Below the pieces are notes generated by a model. The model was given only the letters and a program-made list of their open reading frames with translations, searched no databases and was not told where the DNA came from. From Gossypium raimondii (taxonomy: Eukaryota; Streptophyta; Magnoliopsida; Malvales; Malvaceae), in contig NC_068569.1 of assembly GCF_025698545.1 (NCBI RefSeq), forward strand, positions 21,452,001 through 21,516,000: 64,000 nucleotides of DNA. The letters run 5' to 3'. Position numbers and translations under genes: made by a program. Positions 1 to 10,864 of this stretch are shown one piece after another; the stretch's first letter is position 1, and every line of letters begins with the position of its first letter.

Positions 1-1604
1 TGGACTAATAAAACTTTCACAAAGGAAGTTTTGCATATTACTCTGAAAAGTTTCTAAATAATATAGGAACCTGAAACAGGATTATTGTTTAGAAAACACC
101 AAGTTTAAAGGGTGAAATATCTAAGAAGGAAGAGTCTAAGTTAAAGGCTATCTTTTCAGATTTTGTTGTCCAAACATTGATTGAACAAAATAGCAAGATG
201 CCGTGTTGGTGACAAAGCTTCAATGAACAAACAGGCAATGATCACCGAGTGATAAGAAAAGGTTTTCTCGGAGAAGAAAATTTTGCGATTGTGAATGAGC
301 ATTTGGTATGACACCTTGGGAATGGGGTAAAAGAACCAAAAAAAACTTCACATTTTGTATCCTTGAATTGCGATAGGAGAAGATTGAGAAAAGCCATATC
401 TTTCTACCCTTAGGTTACAGTGGGAGATTGATGGTACAAATTTTATGTCCCAGTGGATTGAACTTTGACGTTCACAGTGGGGGCCAATCAGATTAAGTGT
501 TTCTTTGGATATGCCAGCTGAGCAAGAAGGCGTTATAGCACGTCAGTGATAAAGCCTTAATAAGCTTTTGCGTGATGATAACCTAAGCATTAAGGAATCA
601 TTTTCATGACATTTTGCATTCATTCAAATGTCATTCATACACATCTAATTAGGAGCATTTGATTCATTCAGATCATGTCATCCTAATCACTAAGCACAAT
701 TAGGTTCATAAAATAGAACATACAAGTCATGTTCCCCAGAGAACAGATCAATGAAGTTGCAGATCTTGCCTTCTTGCATTGACAGCGAAGTAGGTCGAAG
801 ACACAAACCTTGCCTCCCTCGTTTGTGGTGGATCTGGTTGAAGACAATAGATCTTGCCTTCCTGCATTGACAGCGAAGCAGGTCGAAGACACAAACCTTG
901 CCTCTCTCGGTTGTGGTGGAGCTGGTTGAAGACAATAGATCTTGCCTTCCTGCATTGACAGCGAAGCAGGTCGAAGACACAAACCTTACCTCTCTCGGTT
1001 GTGATGGAGCTGGTTGAAGACAAAAGATCTTGCCTTCCTGCATTGACAGCGAAGCAAGTCGAAGATACAAACATTGCCTCTCTCGATTGTGATGGAGTTG
1101 GTTGAAGACAAAAGATCTTACCTTTCTGTATTGATAGCGAAGCAGGTCGAAGACACAAACCTTGCCTCTCTCAGTTGTGATGGAGCTGGTTGAAGACAAA
1201 AGATCTTGCCTTCCAGTATTGACAACGAAGCAGGTCGAAGACACAAACCTTACCTCTCTCGGTTGTGATGGAGCTGGTTGAAGATAAAAGATCTTGCCTT
1301 TCTGTATTGACAGCGAAGCAGGTCGAAGACACAAATCTTGCCTCTCTCGATTGTGATGGAGCTGGTTGAGGACAAAAGATCTTACCTTTCTATATTGACA
1401 GCGAAGCAGGTCGAAGACACAAACCTTGCCTCCCTCGGTTGTGATGGAGTTGGTTGAACACAACAGATCTTGCCTTCCTGCATTGACAGCGAAGCAAGTC
1501 AAAGACATAAACCTTGCCTTTTTCAGTTGTGATGGAGCTGGTTGAAGACAAAAGATCTTGCATTCCTACATTGACAGCGAAGCAGGTCGAAGACACAAAC
1601 CAGA
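1..1604 (+). mobile_element. 3' end of an Ogre/Tat-like LTR retrotransposon (fragment)
   Basis: No coding sequence is recognisable in 1-535. From about 538 to 760 the sequence is collinear with 43310-43525 inside the Ogre-like element of this window: both share the cacgtcagt start, a stretch around aggagcatttgattcatt, and the segment ending gagaacagatca, and both then run into a tandem array. This places the stretch as the 3' untranslated region of a related but diverged copy. The fragment stops abruptly at about 1604, where pararetrovirus sequence begins; its PPT and 3' LTR are not present to the right. Ogre/Tat assignment rests on the complete sister element at 34762-47220. Confidence 0.7.
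757..1604 (+). repeat. 88-bp tandem array (about 9.5 copies), dimer of 44-bp units
   Basis: The word gacagcgaag or a one-base variant recurs at 781, 869, 957, 1045, 1133, 1221, 1309, 1397, 1485 and 1573, i.e. every 88 bp with no indels. Each 88-mer is two diverged 44-bp halves, one beginning cttgcctccctcggttgtga and one beginning cttgccttcctgcattgaca. Because 88 is 3n+1 and few stops occur on the minus strand, the array yields long spurious antisense reading frames. It sits where Ogre-type elements carry 3' UTR satellites. Confidence 0.93.
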
Positions 1605-1700
1605 TATTTTAGCTCAGCATCAGGAAAGGTTTTCACAACAAACCTGAAAAGCAAGCCTATCAAGATCTAGTTTTTCCCCACTTGTTCCATTACTACTACA

Positions 1701-3428
1701 ATACTGGGATCGAAACTTCCTGGAAAAGATCTTATTGTTGGTTTTGATTTATATCTTAAAGCCAAACAATTAAGAATCCTTCCATATGGTATAAGGTACA
1801 AACAAATGTTCAAACCTTATGTACCAATTCCCAGGTTATTCTCAATTGATGCTGACAAAATTCAAGAAGTTGTTGAAGAACTGAAACAAAAGGCATGTGC
1901 AGACTCTCATTCAGATTTCCTGAAAAAATGCAACCATCCTTTATGGAAAAATTCAGAATTCTTCATCAAACTTCCTTTCAAGAAAAATGAAGACATTAAT
2001 CCTACTAAAGCTAGCCATGTTGGGATGAATCCAGATCATCTCAAATTAGCTGAACAAGAACGTCAACAATTACAGACAGAAGGATTGATAGAAGCCTCAG
2101 ATTCACAATGGGCATGTGAAGCATTCTATGTCAACAAGAGATCTGAGCAAGCTCGTGGAAAGCTAAGACTGGTAATCAATTACAAACCTCTCAATCATTT
2201 TCTTCAAGATGATCAATTCCCTTTACCCAATAGAAATTGCCTATTTTCAAGTCTTGCGAAAGCCCAGATTTTTTCAAAATTTGACTTGAAAGCAGGATTT
2301 TGGCAATTGGGTATAGATCCTGAAGACAGGCCCAAAACTGGTTTTTGTATTCCAAATAAACACTACCAGTGGACTGTAATGCCCTTTGGACTCAAGACGG
2401 CCCCTTCAAAGTTTCAAAAGGCCATGATCAGAATCTTTAGCCTATCATAGATCAAGCCTTGATCTATATTGATGATATTCTTCTTTATAGCCCTGATGAG
2501 CAAGATCATGTTATTCTCCTCAACAAATTCAAGCAAATTCTTTTTAATTTTGGAATAATGCTTTCTGAAAAGAAAATGTAGATCAACAAGCAGGAGATTG
2601 AGTTTCTTGGAATGATCATCAAAGATGGAAGATATCAGCCAAGTCCAAACATCGCAGAAGAGTTGAAAAAAATTCCCTGACAAAAACCTCACCCAGAAGC
2701 AAGTTCAACAATTTCTTGGGATAGTTAATTATCTTAGGGATTTTGTTCCCAAGATAGCCAAATTAACAAATCCTTTAAGAAAAATGCTCAAAAAAGATCC
2801 ACCTCCCTGGAAGTCCAAACAAGCAAGAGTTGTTCAACAAATCAAGGAGAAAACAGCATGCTTGCCACCATTACAGATCCCGTTCAGTGACAAAAGAATT
2901 TTGCAGACTGATGCAAGTGATAAATATTGGGGAGCAATACTCTTTGAAGAAAAAAATAGAAAAAGACGACTTTGCGGATATAAGAGTGGAAGATTCACAG
3001 ATGCAGAAATCCATTACCACTCTACCTTCAATGAAATTCTTGCTGTGAAATATGGAATCACCAAATTCCAGTTTCATTTAACAGGATATCATTTTCTTGT
3101 TGAAATGGATATGTCATCTTTTCCAAAAATGCTCAAATTCAAACAGAAGGAAGTTCCACACTCTCAACTTCTCAGATGGGCAGAATGGTTTTCCAGATTC
3201 TCCTTTGATGTTGTACACATTAAAGTCAAGGATAATGTTCTTGCAGATATCCTTACTAGATTACCTGAAAATTCAACCCAAATCCAAACTCCAAAGGCCA
3301 TTGAAGTTTTCATGTTTCAACCTTCTTCTTCCTCAAAAGGAAAAAAAAATAATCTCAACAAACACCCTCACCCTTTCCCTTTCCCTGTAAACCAAATTCC
3401 CATCCAGATCACCCTCCAGAAGTCTTAA
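1701..3428 (+). pseudogene. Pararetroviral protease end / reverse transcriptase / RNase H, frame-broken
   Basis: The C-terminal edge of an aspartic protease-linked region is followed by a caulimovirid RT and RNase H. Visible RT blocks include FDLKAGFWQLGI and MPFGLKTAPSKFQ (about 2280-2420) and the catalytic YIDD motif (about 2465-2480). RNase H shows LQTDASDKYWGA (about 2900-2935). The reading frame is broken: a one-base shift near 2440 just before YIDD, an in-frame TAG at 2579-2581, and a second shift in an A-run near 2670 that returns to the original frame. No integrase follows RNase H, unlike Gypsy elements. No working polymerase is encoded here. Upstream protease, coat and movement domains are missing. 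Confidence 0.85.
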
Positions 3429-3463
3429 GCTTAATCCTAGAGAAAAAATTCCATAAAGAAGCC

Positions 3464-4408
3464 ATGAACATGATGCTTTCTTATCAGTTAGATGTCTTTA
3501 GGAATTTTGGAGGATTATTTCTTAAGCCTTTAAGCCTTCATCCTGATTACCCATTTATAAACCCAATCAAGTTCCACTTTGGTGAGTTTCCTGAAGAATT
3601 AAAATGGTTGTTCTGGTATTTAACTCATCTCTTTCATATAGGGATTGAGTTCTTTATGCCTGATCTCCAACACTTCCTAACAATGGCAGTTCGCAATGAA
3701 GAAGCTCCTGAGATGAAAAACTTAGCCACATTTTTAAGATGGTTCTATCCTTTAGAATATTGGGTAGATATGCTCATGTTTGAATTTCTCAAAAATACCC
3801 GTGTCCAGTGGATAGTCATCATCTTCTATAAACCTCAATACTTCATGCAGAATGGACCAGCAACACAATTAGCCTCCCTTCCTAGCTCCTGGATCCATAA
3901 AACATATTTTGAAGAGGTTTATGAGAATCCTTTTAATCTCAAGAAATTACAGAAATATTTGTGTCAGATCAATAAGATCATTCCTTCAGAAATATGGCCC
4001 TCAGGAAAGTCACAAGCACCATGGGATGTTCAAAGGAATCCACCGACACCTTATCAAAACCAGTTGAAAGAAGCCCTGAATGAGTATTGGTCCAACATAC
4101 CAGATCCAAAAGAATGTTCTCAAGATTATCCCATGCATTGCAGCCAGATAATTCAAGACACATATATATGGAAGGATATACATGAAAAGGGACCAAGTGT
4201 TTCACCAAGTATTTCAAAAGCCCCACTATTTTCCAGATGCAATAATGATGATGTGATACCACCAGATGACCTGGAAAGAAGGATTGAAAGGCTGGAGCTT
4301 AGGTGTTACAAAGCCCGTGAAAAGAAAAGACAGAAAATAGAAGAACTAAATCTTACCTCTGATATTGATACAGATTATGACACAGATACAGACGTGTCAA
4401 TAGTGTAA
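3464..4408 (+). CDS. Pararetrovirus second ORF, unknown function (314 aa), open
   Basis: This open frame starts 36 bp after the RNase H stop. The predicted protein has an aromatic-rich N-terminal part (about residues 15-130, many F/W/Y), a middle rich in proline and charged residues, and a C-terminal helical, strongly charged stretch (about residues 270-300, with ERRIERLELRC) that could form a short coiled coil, ending in an acidic D/T-rich tail. I recognise no enzymatic motif. Florendoviruses are known to carry an ORF of unknown function downstream of the polyprotein, and position and length fit that. It is the only undamaged frame in this copy; whether it is expressed is unknown. It might simply have escaped mutation by chance. 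Confidence 0.65.
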   Translation: MNMMLSYQLDVFRNFGGLFLKPLSLHPDYPFINPIKFHFGEFPEELKWLFWYLTHLFHIGIEFFMPDLQHFLTMAVRNEEAPEMKNLATFLRWFYPLEYWVDMLMFEFLKNTRVQWIVIIFYKPQYFMQNGPATQLASLPSSWIHKTYFEEVYENPFNLKKLQKYLCQINKIIPSEIWPSGKSQAPWDVQRNPPTPYQNQLKEALNEYWSNIPDPKECSQDYPMHCSQIIQDTYIWKDIHEKGPSVSPSISKAPLFSRCNNDDVIPPDDLERRIERLELRCYKAREKKRQKIEELNLTSDIDTDYDTDTDVSIV

Positions 4409-4527
4409 AAGCAGATTCCTCCTTATCTGCTTAAAATTATTATGTCTCTTTACTTTTGTAAAATATGCTGAGTCATGTTATTTACTTTAATGAGTGGTGT
4501 AAAAGCAGATTCCTTCTTATCTGCTTA
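4404..4527 (+). repeat. Direct repeat of about 30 bp upstream of the pararetrovirus TATA box
   Basis: The sequence tgtaaaagcagattcct followed by ccttatctgctta occurs at about 4404-4433 and again, with one or two changes, at about 4498-4527. Each copy also contains agcaga...tctgct, an inverted repeat able to form a small hairpin. Its position just upstream of the TATA box suggests duplicated enhancer-type elements; this is inference. Confidence 0.7.
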
Positions 4528-4543
4528 TCTCAATCCTCCTCCT

Positions 4544-4601
4544 CTATATAAGGATGGAGAAGCGTCAGTTGTAATATAAGAAGAACTAGCTTTGAAATAA
4601 A
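4544..4601 (+). promoter_or_regulatory. Pararetrovirus promoter core (TATA) and poly(A) signal
   Basis: A good plant TATA box, ctatataagg, lies at 4544-4553, and AATAAA at 4596-4601. A TATA box followed closely by a polyadenylation signal downstream of the last ORF is the usual layout of the caulimovirid pregenomic RNA promoter and terminator. No tRNA-Met primer-binding site was found after it, in line with truncation. Confidence 0.6.
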
Positions 4602-4661
4602 ATCCAGACGAGTTTTATAAATCTATGGCTTTCTAAACCTCTCACATATCTTCTTACTTGA

Positions 4662-5270
4662 AAATATAATTTCTATGGAAGAAAATCTCTCATGAGTTTA
4701 AAAGTATGCTCTGTGCTTGCCATACTTATGGATCCTGCACATTAGAAATTAAACATGATAAAAGATATTATTAAGTTCAGTTGAGTTTGAAGAAGGAGTT
4801 CAGTGATTAAAGATGATTAACAGCTAAAAGGCAGTGCCTTGTTGATGGCCAAAAAAGAGATGAAAGGCCTGTGTTTTGGCATAACATACCTGCTGTTATA
4901 AATCGTTAATTTTTTACGTGTCAACTCTTTATCTCTTTTCCGCACCCTTTTCTCCATCAATCATGTTGCAAGAGTGTAAATGGAGTTTCCTTCTTATTGG
5001 AGACATTTAGGAACACATTTAGCAATCACCTATTTAAGAGTTTACGTCTACAAGTTGGCCATGAATAATACTAAATTACGTCTAAACCTGTACAAAACAA
5101 AACCAATACATGGTCAACTCTATAATAAATACTAACATAAAATTTGTAAAAGATCTCAACTCCACCCATTTTACTTGCAAATAATAACGGGTGCTATAAC
5201 ACTACTCCACCTGTATATGTATTTGAACCCACTGTTGAGTTTCAAGTTTTGCAGTTAATTGGATCTGCTA
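4662..5270. other. Non-coding stretch
   Basis: AT-rich, no convincing gene. The right part probably belongs to the 3' flank of the NPF pseudogene on the minus strand. Confidence 0.5.
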
Positions 5271-7082
5271 TCACCCCCCCTTTTGGACCCGATTCCCGAA
5301 ACTTCGGTTCCTCAATGATTTTCTCCCAACATCATTCCAACCACTAGTAGCCATTGAATCACCATGTAAAGGGAAATAAGGAGGCGATGAGGCTCCTTTC
5401 AGTACCCTTTTAGTGGAGAATTCCTGGGTAATTAACTGTTCAGCTGAGGATGCATTTCCCAAGGGTTCACCGGAGGAGGATGCAGGAGTTGCTTGTGCCA
5501 GACCCTCTTCCATTTCCATATTACTACCCACCACATCCTCTTCTGGAGCTATCTTCCAATAACATGCGTATGCAGCGACACTAAAGAAAGCCAATGAACC
5601 TAAGCTTATCATCGCCAGCATCAGAAAATATCTGTCCAGATGACTTGTGCTACTTTCGTCACCAAACCACCCTCTGAAAGCATATATGGTTAATATACTA
5701 AGAAATTTCCCCATTCCCATCACGATTTCTTTGAACAGTAACTCATAAACTTTCATGGATCCCGGGACGAGGTTATAGAAACAACCCTCCATCCCTGCCT
5801 CAACAAGTCCGCTCATGATTCCTAACAGTAAATACTGAGGAGTCAACCACAAAATACTCATCGGAATCTTCTCAACTTCGCTTTTGGGGATCCCATATTC
5901 TTTGATTAACTTCAATCTGCGAACCTCCACCTTCCAAGCTGTTATGCAACACAAAAACGAAACAAGCATTCCGAGTGTAATTCTCATGACAAAAGCACGC
6001 TTTCGTTGGTTTTTGTTACACAACTTAGAGGTTACAAAATCAACCAACCCCGCAGTTACAAGGTTGTTAAGGAACTAAGGACAGAGAAATAATTTAGAGG
6101 AATTTTGAAACCGTTGCCGATTCCAATTTCCAGATAGTCACTTTGTTCGAGGAAGAATGTGGTGCCGGCTGCCTCCACCAGACAATAGACGAGGAGTGTT
6201 ATCCAAAAGGGGACTAATCTTCTCCAGCCGTTCATGATCTGTAATGTAATTTTTCTTTCGGGTGGTTTTTTGCTGTAACACCTAATGCCTTGCACAAAGA
6301 ACAAAGAAGCCGTTCCAGTTATTATTGATGAAATCAGGATAGGTTTCTTCAATGATAGGCGGCTTGAGATTGAAACTATAGTAAAAATGAGGACACCAAG
6401 AAACCAAGAAGTACACCACTAAAACTGGTGTCGAGCCTCGGCCTTTTCCCGGTTCTGATACTCTGCCTCTGCCACTTGGGAGTTCTGGTTCCGACCAAAC
6501 TGATCTTTGAGAAATGCTTTCAGAGTTGGACTTCGTCCACCCTTCCCCAGGGTTACAAGTAGCAGTGCCACGTAAAATATTCTACTGTCTTTATACTCAA
6601 AACATAATATCACTAATCTCTGTAATTATTAAGAGTATCGAATTAGTTCCTTTATACTATCTTATGACAGCTGAAAAGCTAGCTTTCTAGTGATGAATAA
6701 ACGTCCCCACTCACAGTGATGAAAGCTGCAGTGGTGTAACCAACGACCTTGAATCGACCCAAACGTTCGTCTGCTACATATGCGACGATAGCTGCAACGA
6801 GTAGTGATGCGCCTTCTTGGGCATTGACAATGGCGGCAGCTATTGGGAGACGGTAGCTTTTCCAATTGCTTGTGATGTAAGTTATCAGCACGAAAAAAAA
6901 ATGCATGCTCTACAAACGCATGACTGAAAACTAAACCTGCATTTCGTGTATAAAACTTATCAACTCATTTTAGCAAATGAACTAAAACGGCTAAAATTAC
7001 CTGAGATGAATAAAGCAGCTTTGGAGAAACAAATATAATAAGACGCCCAGTTGGATACTTCTTGCCCCATCTCCAACAACAT
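5271..7082 (-). pseudogene. NRT1/PTR (NPF) family transporter pseudogene
   Basis: Three exons can be traced on the minus strand. Exon 1 is 7082-7001 (start MLLEMGQEVSNWASYY, donor GTAATT). Exon 2 is 6909-6715 (YVADERLGRFKVVGYTTAAF, the NPF loop after TM3, donor GTGAGT). Exon 3 starts at 6619 and runs to the stop at 5271, with TLGKGGRSPTLKAFLKDQF and the C-terminal NPF block LWLTPQYLLLG...EAGMEGCFYNLVP. Lesions: a T-run of nine (6892-6900) shifts the frame just after exon 2 begins; TAG at 6421-6419 sits where NPFs have a tryptophan-rich motif; the frame shifts again near 6060. Several membrane segments between 6420 and 6350 are also missing. About 95 residues follow the last membrane segment, longer than usual. 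NPF members move nitrate, peptides or hormones across membranes; no substrate can be assigned. A sequencing error could explain one shift, hardly all three. Confidence 0.8.
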
Positions 7083-7303
7083 TTTAGCTACTGAATCTGA
7101 ATTTTTGCAAGTGTTTATAATCATTTAACTTGTATTATTATATTTATAGCAACCCCTACCGTGGAAAAATATTACTACCGGCCGCAATGAACCAACCGAT
7201 GATCTACCTTGTAAGTGCGTGCATGTGAACGGTGGAGCCCGGTTTTTAGAATAACATTATTTGCGTAACGTGTACGCAACCATATTAAATACATCCACTC
7301 TTT

Positions 7304-7878
7304 TAGGGTTGTACAGGGCCGGACTGGGTAGGCTTGTTTTCTGGATCTGTTCCGGTTCAAAAAAAATAAGATTAAAATTTTGTTTTAGTTCAATTGGAAT
7401 AAAAATATTAAAACTCGAGTTCAATTATCTGTATTATAATTTTTACATTATATTTTATATAAAATTAAATTTAAAATATAATATATTAAATACACTAAAA
7501 GATTAAAATAAATATTTCCAAGCAAATAATTTTTTTAATTTAAATAATACTAAGATAAGTGCAACTTAACATGTAAATATCTCTAAAATAATAGCAAAAT
7601 TAATAATAAAATAATAAATATATAATATTCAAATAATAACAACAATATAATAGCAATATAATAACAAAATGATAGCAAAATAATGAAAAAAAAGTAATAA
7701 AAAAAAGCAGTAATTTTTTTTTTTGCAAATTTAGGTCAGATCAAGCCAGGCCCAAAAAGCTTACTCGAGGCTTGACCTATTTAGAAAATGAGCTTGATTT
7801 TGTCCAAATCTATTTTTTGGATCTATATTTTTATCAAAACCTTTCCACTTTTCGAGTGACTCGGCTCATAAACAACTT
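7304..7878. mobile_element. hAT-like MITE with 8-bp target duplication
   Basis: Left end tagggttgtacagggcc (7304) and right end, read in reverse complement, taagttgtttatgagcc are diverged inverted repeats. They are flanked by CACTCTTT (7296-7303) and CACTCTTA (7879-7886), an 8-bp duplication with one mismatch as expected for hAT insertion. Ends are GC-richer, the core is nearly pure A/T, and no transposase is present. A related element lies at 34209-34581. Confidence 0.65.
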
Positions 7879-7886
7879 ACACTCTT

Positions 7887-9565
7887 AAAACAAAAATAAT
7901 GTTTCCGAACCAAAAAAACAATTATATTTCCTCCCATAATAATAACATACAACAATTGTATTCATTTTCCTCCGTCAATTGTATTGGGTATTTTAATTAA
8001 ATTTTATAATTTTAAATGGGTGAGAATCTCTATCTGATTAATCAAACGTATTATATATATTAGTATTTATTAAATAGTTAAAATGTTTTTAACATAAAAT
8101 ATATAATTACAAATTTAACTTATAATTAATTTGATATGCACAATTTATAAGAATGAAACATGGTAATTAGATTATTAAAATATTAATCTTACAAAAATAA
8201 AAAGATTATGAATGAATAGATCTTTCTCCTTTTAAATATAATATGGACATGCTTAATAATATAAAATAATTTGGAAGTTAAATGCAACTTACTTATGATA
8301 AATATAGGTTTATAATTTTTATTTATTTATACAACTACTAAAGAAATACAAAATATATCAAACAAGTAAATTAAACGTTGAGAATAAAACTATTTTACCA
8401 CTTTAAATAAATAAATCAAGGTATAACAATTATTTAACCCAAAAATTGATTGCACGTGATGATAATCCATAAAGACATATGGGCAGGACATTGAAATGAA
8501 GTGGACGGGTCAATTGGTAGTTGGTACAATGTCGGTAAATTTATTTCTATTTTTCTCTGAGACATTCACTTCAAGTCCTGCTATCCCGGTTGGCGTGGCT
8601 TATTATCATCCCCACAAAGTTCAAAAAATAACTTTTATATATTTGTTTGTGTTTTAAGAAGTTTATAATGGATTATTTTTAGGGTTATTCTTTTAAAGGA
8701 ATACCTTATCCCTCTCATCAGACTCCTAATCATGATATCAAATTAACTAAACATAAATTTAATTTAAGAATACTCGAAGATTTAAACTTCTAAAACATTT
8801 GAACTCGGATGCGTGAAACTCTACACCCAAATTTTAATTATCAATATTACTTACATTTTATATTTTTGAAGGTACACTTTTACTATTTCATTAATACTTG
8901 TTATTTTTTATAAAAATATTGCTTAATCATAATACTCATTTATTTTATGTATTGTTCATATTTTAATTTTTCATTTTGTCTAATTGATATTGTTAAAATA
9001 ATTTACAATATGCCGCATATTATAATTTTATCATAATAATATTTAAAGTATATTTAAATAAATTTGGCATGTAAAATTTGTTGTAGGCTGGGTTGAGCCC
9101 CTTCATATATTTGCATTATTTTATGTTATTTATTTCATTGTTTTGGATTAGTATTAAATATACTTTTTTTTAATTTCATTAAAAATGTATTTTTTTCTTG
9201 TTTAAAAAAGAACAGTACAGGCTATTACATAACAATTAGTTTAATAGTAAATAATCCGTTGAGGTCTTTATGTAGTGCATTCAAAGCAAAATCAAGAGGT
9301 TGAGACTAACAATGAACGCTAATGCCCCATTCTTTCTGTAGCATTTGCTAAGCAATTAACTAGCCTATTGTCATGTATTTGTATTTTTTAAATATTTTTA
9401 AATATTTTACTATACCCCTATAGGACACTTATCAACCCCTTTACTCTATTTGTGGGGTCTAAAAACTCTACTAACAGTGTACTAAATAATTTTCCATATT
9501 GTTTTATGTTACTTATCGTGCTATATGGTATGATTAGAATTCATGTTTGTATAGTATAAATAGTA
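7887..9565. other. AT-rich intergenic DNA, nothing recognised
   Basis: Extremely A/T-rich with no long ORFs or structural RNA signals that I could identify. Probably decayed transposon and intergenic DNA. Confidence 0.6.
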
Positions 9566-9569
9566 TAAC

Positions 9570-9645
9570 TCTTGGCCTAGTGGTAAGAGCATTTATATTG
9601 TGGCATAAGAACTTGGGTTCAATCCTTAACAACACCACCTCCACC
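9570..9645 (+). mobile_element. tRNA-like SINE head (A and B box)
   Basis: An A box tggcctagtgg at 9573-9583 and a B box ggttcaatcc at 9616-9625 are spaced as in tRNA-derived SINEs. No cloverleaf can be closed around them, so this is not a tRNA gene. The 3' end of the element is unclear. Confidence 0.5.
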
Positions 9646-9865
9646 CTTAACTATCAAAAGAAAATAATAATAACTTCTTAGGTTCTAATCTTATTGTGTT
9701 AAATTATTGATTTTGTTTAAGAATATAAAAGGACAAAAATACCCACATAATAATGCAACTTTGTACAAAAGCACTTTCTTTAGTCATTTTTTTTATCCAA
9801 AATGACAACTTAATTATGAACTTAAATAATAGTATTAAAATATAAAATTATTATTATAATTGTCG

Positions 9866-9985
9866 ATTGAGTCTTAGCTCGGTTAGCATTGGCATTGTTG
9901 CCAGTGCAAGAGTTCGTGGATTTGAGTGTTCTGAAGCGCGTTTATCCCCCTATTTAAAAGTTGGGATGAGTTACTGTTCCTAAAC
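9866..9985 (+). mobile_element. Short SINE-like repeat, copy 1
   Basis: The segment starting attgagtcttagctcggtta, with gaacgtg/gttcgtg and gagtgtnntgaancgc motifs, matches another copy at 32050-32152. The tagctcggttagca and ggatttgagtg words resemble degenerate tRNA A and B boxes, so a tRNA-derived SINE is likely. Confidence 0.5.
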
Positions 9986-10014
9986 AAATTGTGACTAAAC
10001 TTTTGTGCTCCATT

Positions 10015-10320
10015 ATTTGTAGAACCCTGACTACATTGCATTCTTGTTGTTGCTAGTCCCTCAAGCTTCACTACATTGGGATGATCCAACTTCTGTAATA
10101 TCATTATTTTTTTGTGCCATAAATTTCACACTCCCAGGATCTGATATGTCAAACCGAAACTTCTTCACTTTTATGCTCCATTACCTGTAGTCCCTCAAGC
10201 TTCACTACATTGGGATGATCCAACTTCTGTAATATCATTATTTATTTTGCCATAAATTTCACACTCCCAAGATCTGATATTTCAAACCGGAACCTTCTTC
10301 AAGTCAACTATCTTTTGTAT
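10015..10320 (-). pseudogene. CDK-like protein kinase exon fragment, tandemly duplicated
   Basis: Read on the minus strand, the first copy gives FRFDISDPGSVKFMA then, after a frameshift, LQKLDHPNVVKLEGLAT. This is the segment spanning the alpha-C helix of plant CDK-like kinases of the At1g54610 type. A second copy of the same exon piece lies 137 bp away: the word gtccctcaagcttcactaca begins at 10053 and again at 10190. Both copies have the same frameshift between FMA and ILQKL, so the break predates the duplication. No ATP-binding loop, HRD or DFG motif is present. It is a dead fragment, probably carried here by a transposon or retained from a lost gene. Confidence 0.7.
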
Positions 10321-10864
10321 CATTTTCTTACCATAGAATTGACCATTTTTCAAGTTATACTTGCATCAGTTGCTCACAGAATTAAGGGCAATAATACCAT
10401 CAACCTTCAATAAATTCTTGTTACTTGGATCAAGTGTGGTAAAAAGCAACTCAGATCATATAAAACAACCAACTTGGTCCTGTCTAGTTTAGATTATTCA
10501 ACACTCTAGCCAAGCTAGTAGAGAATGAGAGCATCAAAGATTTTAGTGAATCTTTTTCTTTTTTTTTCTTTCCAGCACTTCCTTTGCCGACAAAATTGTT
10601 TGCAACACATGCATCGATGATATCATGTGCTTTATGATATCATCAAACAGGGAAATAATAGTGAAACTAGAAGCCCTGATCATTGAATTGTGCTTGTCAT
10701 TGTTGTACAAATAGCTGAAACTTGAGAGTGCAATCCCCTTAACACTTCCATGGGAAAAACTGAAGAGTTAAGATTGGAATATGCAGACCACTAGCATTTT
10801 TGCCATTTTAGAATTTAGAAGCTGCAATGCAAGATAACGTATGACAAACAGAACTTAAGAAGGG
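10321..10864. other. Unassigned non-coding stretch
   Basis: No gene or repeat end recognised. It may contain more of the decayed kinase locus or intron. Confidence 0.4.

Larger units (their letters stand above)
1605..4660 (+). mobile_element. Endogenous pararetrovirus (Caulimoviridae, florendovirus-like), 5'-truncated
   Basis: The order is end of protease, reverse transcriptase, RNase H, a short gap, a second ORF, then a TATA box and a polyadenylation signal. RT followed by RNase H with no integrase, plus a separate downstream ORF of unknown function, fits the Caulimoviridae; the two-ORF arrangement is what I know for endogenous florendoviruses. Movement and coat protein regions are absent, so the copy is 5'-truncated. 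The left edge abuts an 88-bp satellite at about 1604; the right edge is soft, somewhere near 4620-4740. The copy is defective (see the polymerase entry). Genus-level placement is inference; a tree of the RT domain would settle it. Confidence 0.82.

Noticed and set aside
690-1508. 272-residue open frame on the minus strand, plus similar shorter frames
   Set aside because: It is the antisense of the 88-bp array; since 88 is 3n+1 the frame rotates through all phases and stays open by lack of stops. No start context or homology.
757-1604. CRISPR-like regular spacing
   Set aside because: Both halves of each 88-mer repeat, with no unique spacers; nuclear plant DNA.
9570-9645. tRNA gene
   Set aside because: A and B boxes are present but acceptor, D and anticodon stems cannot be closed.
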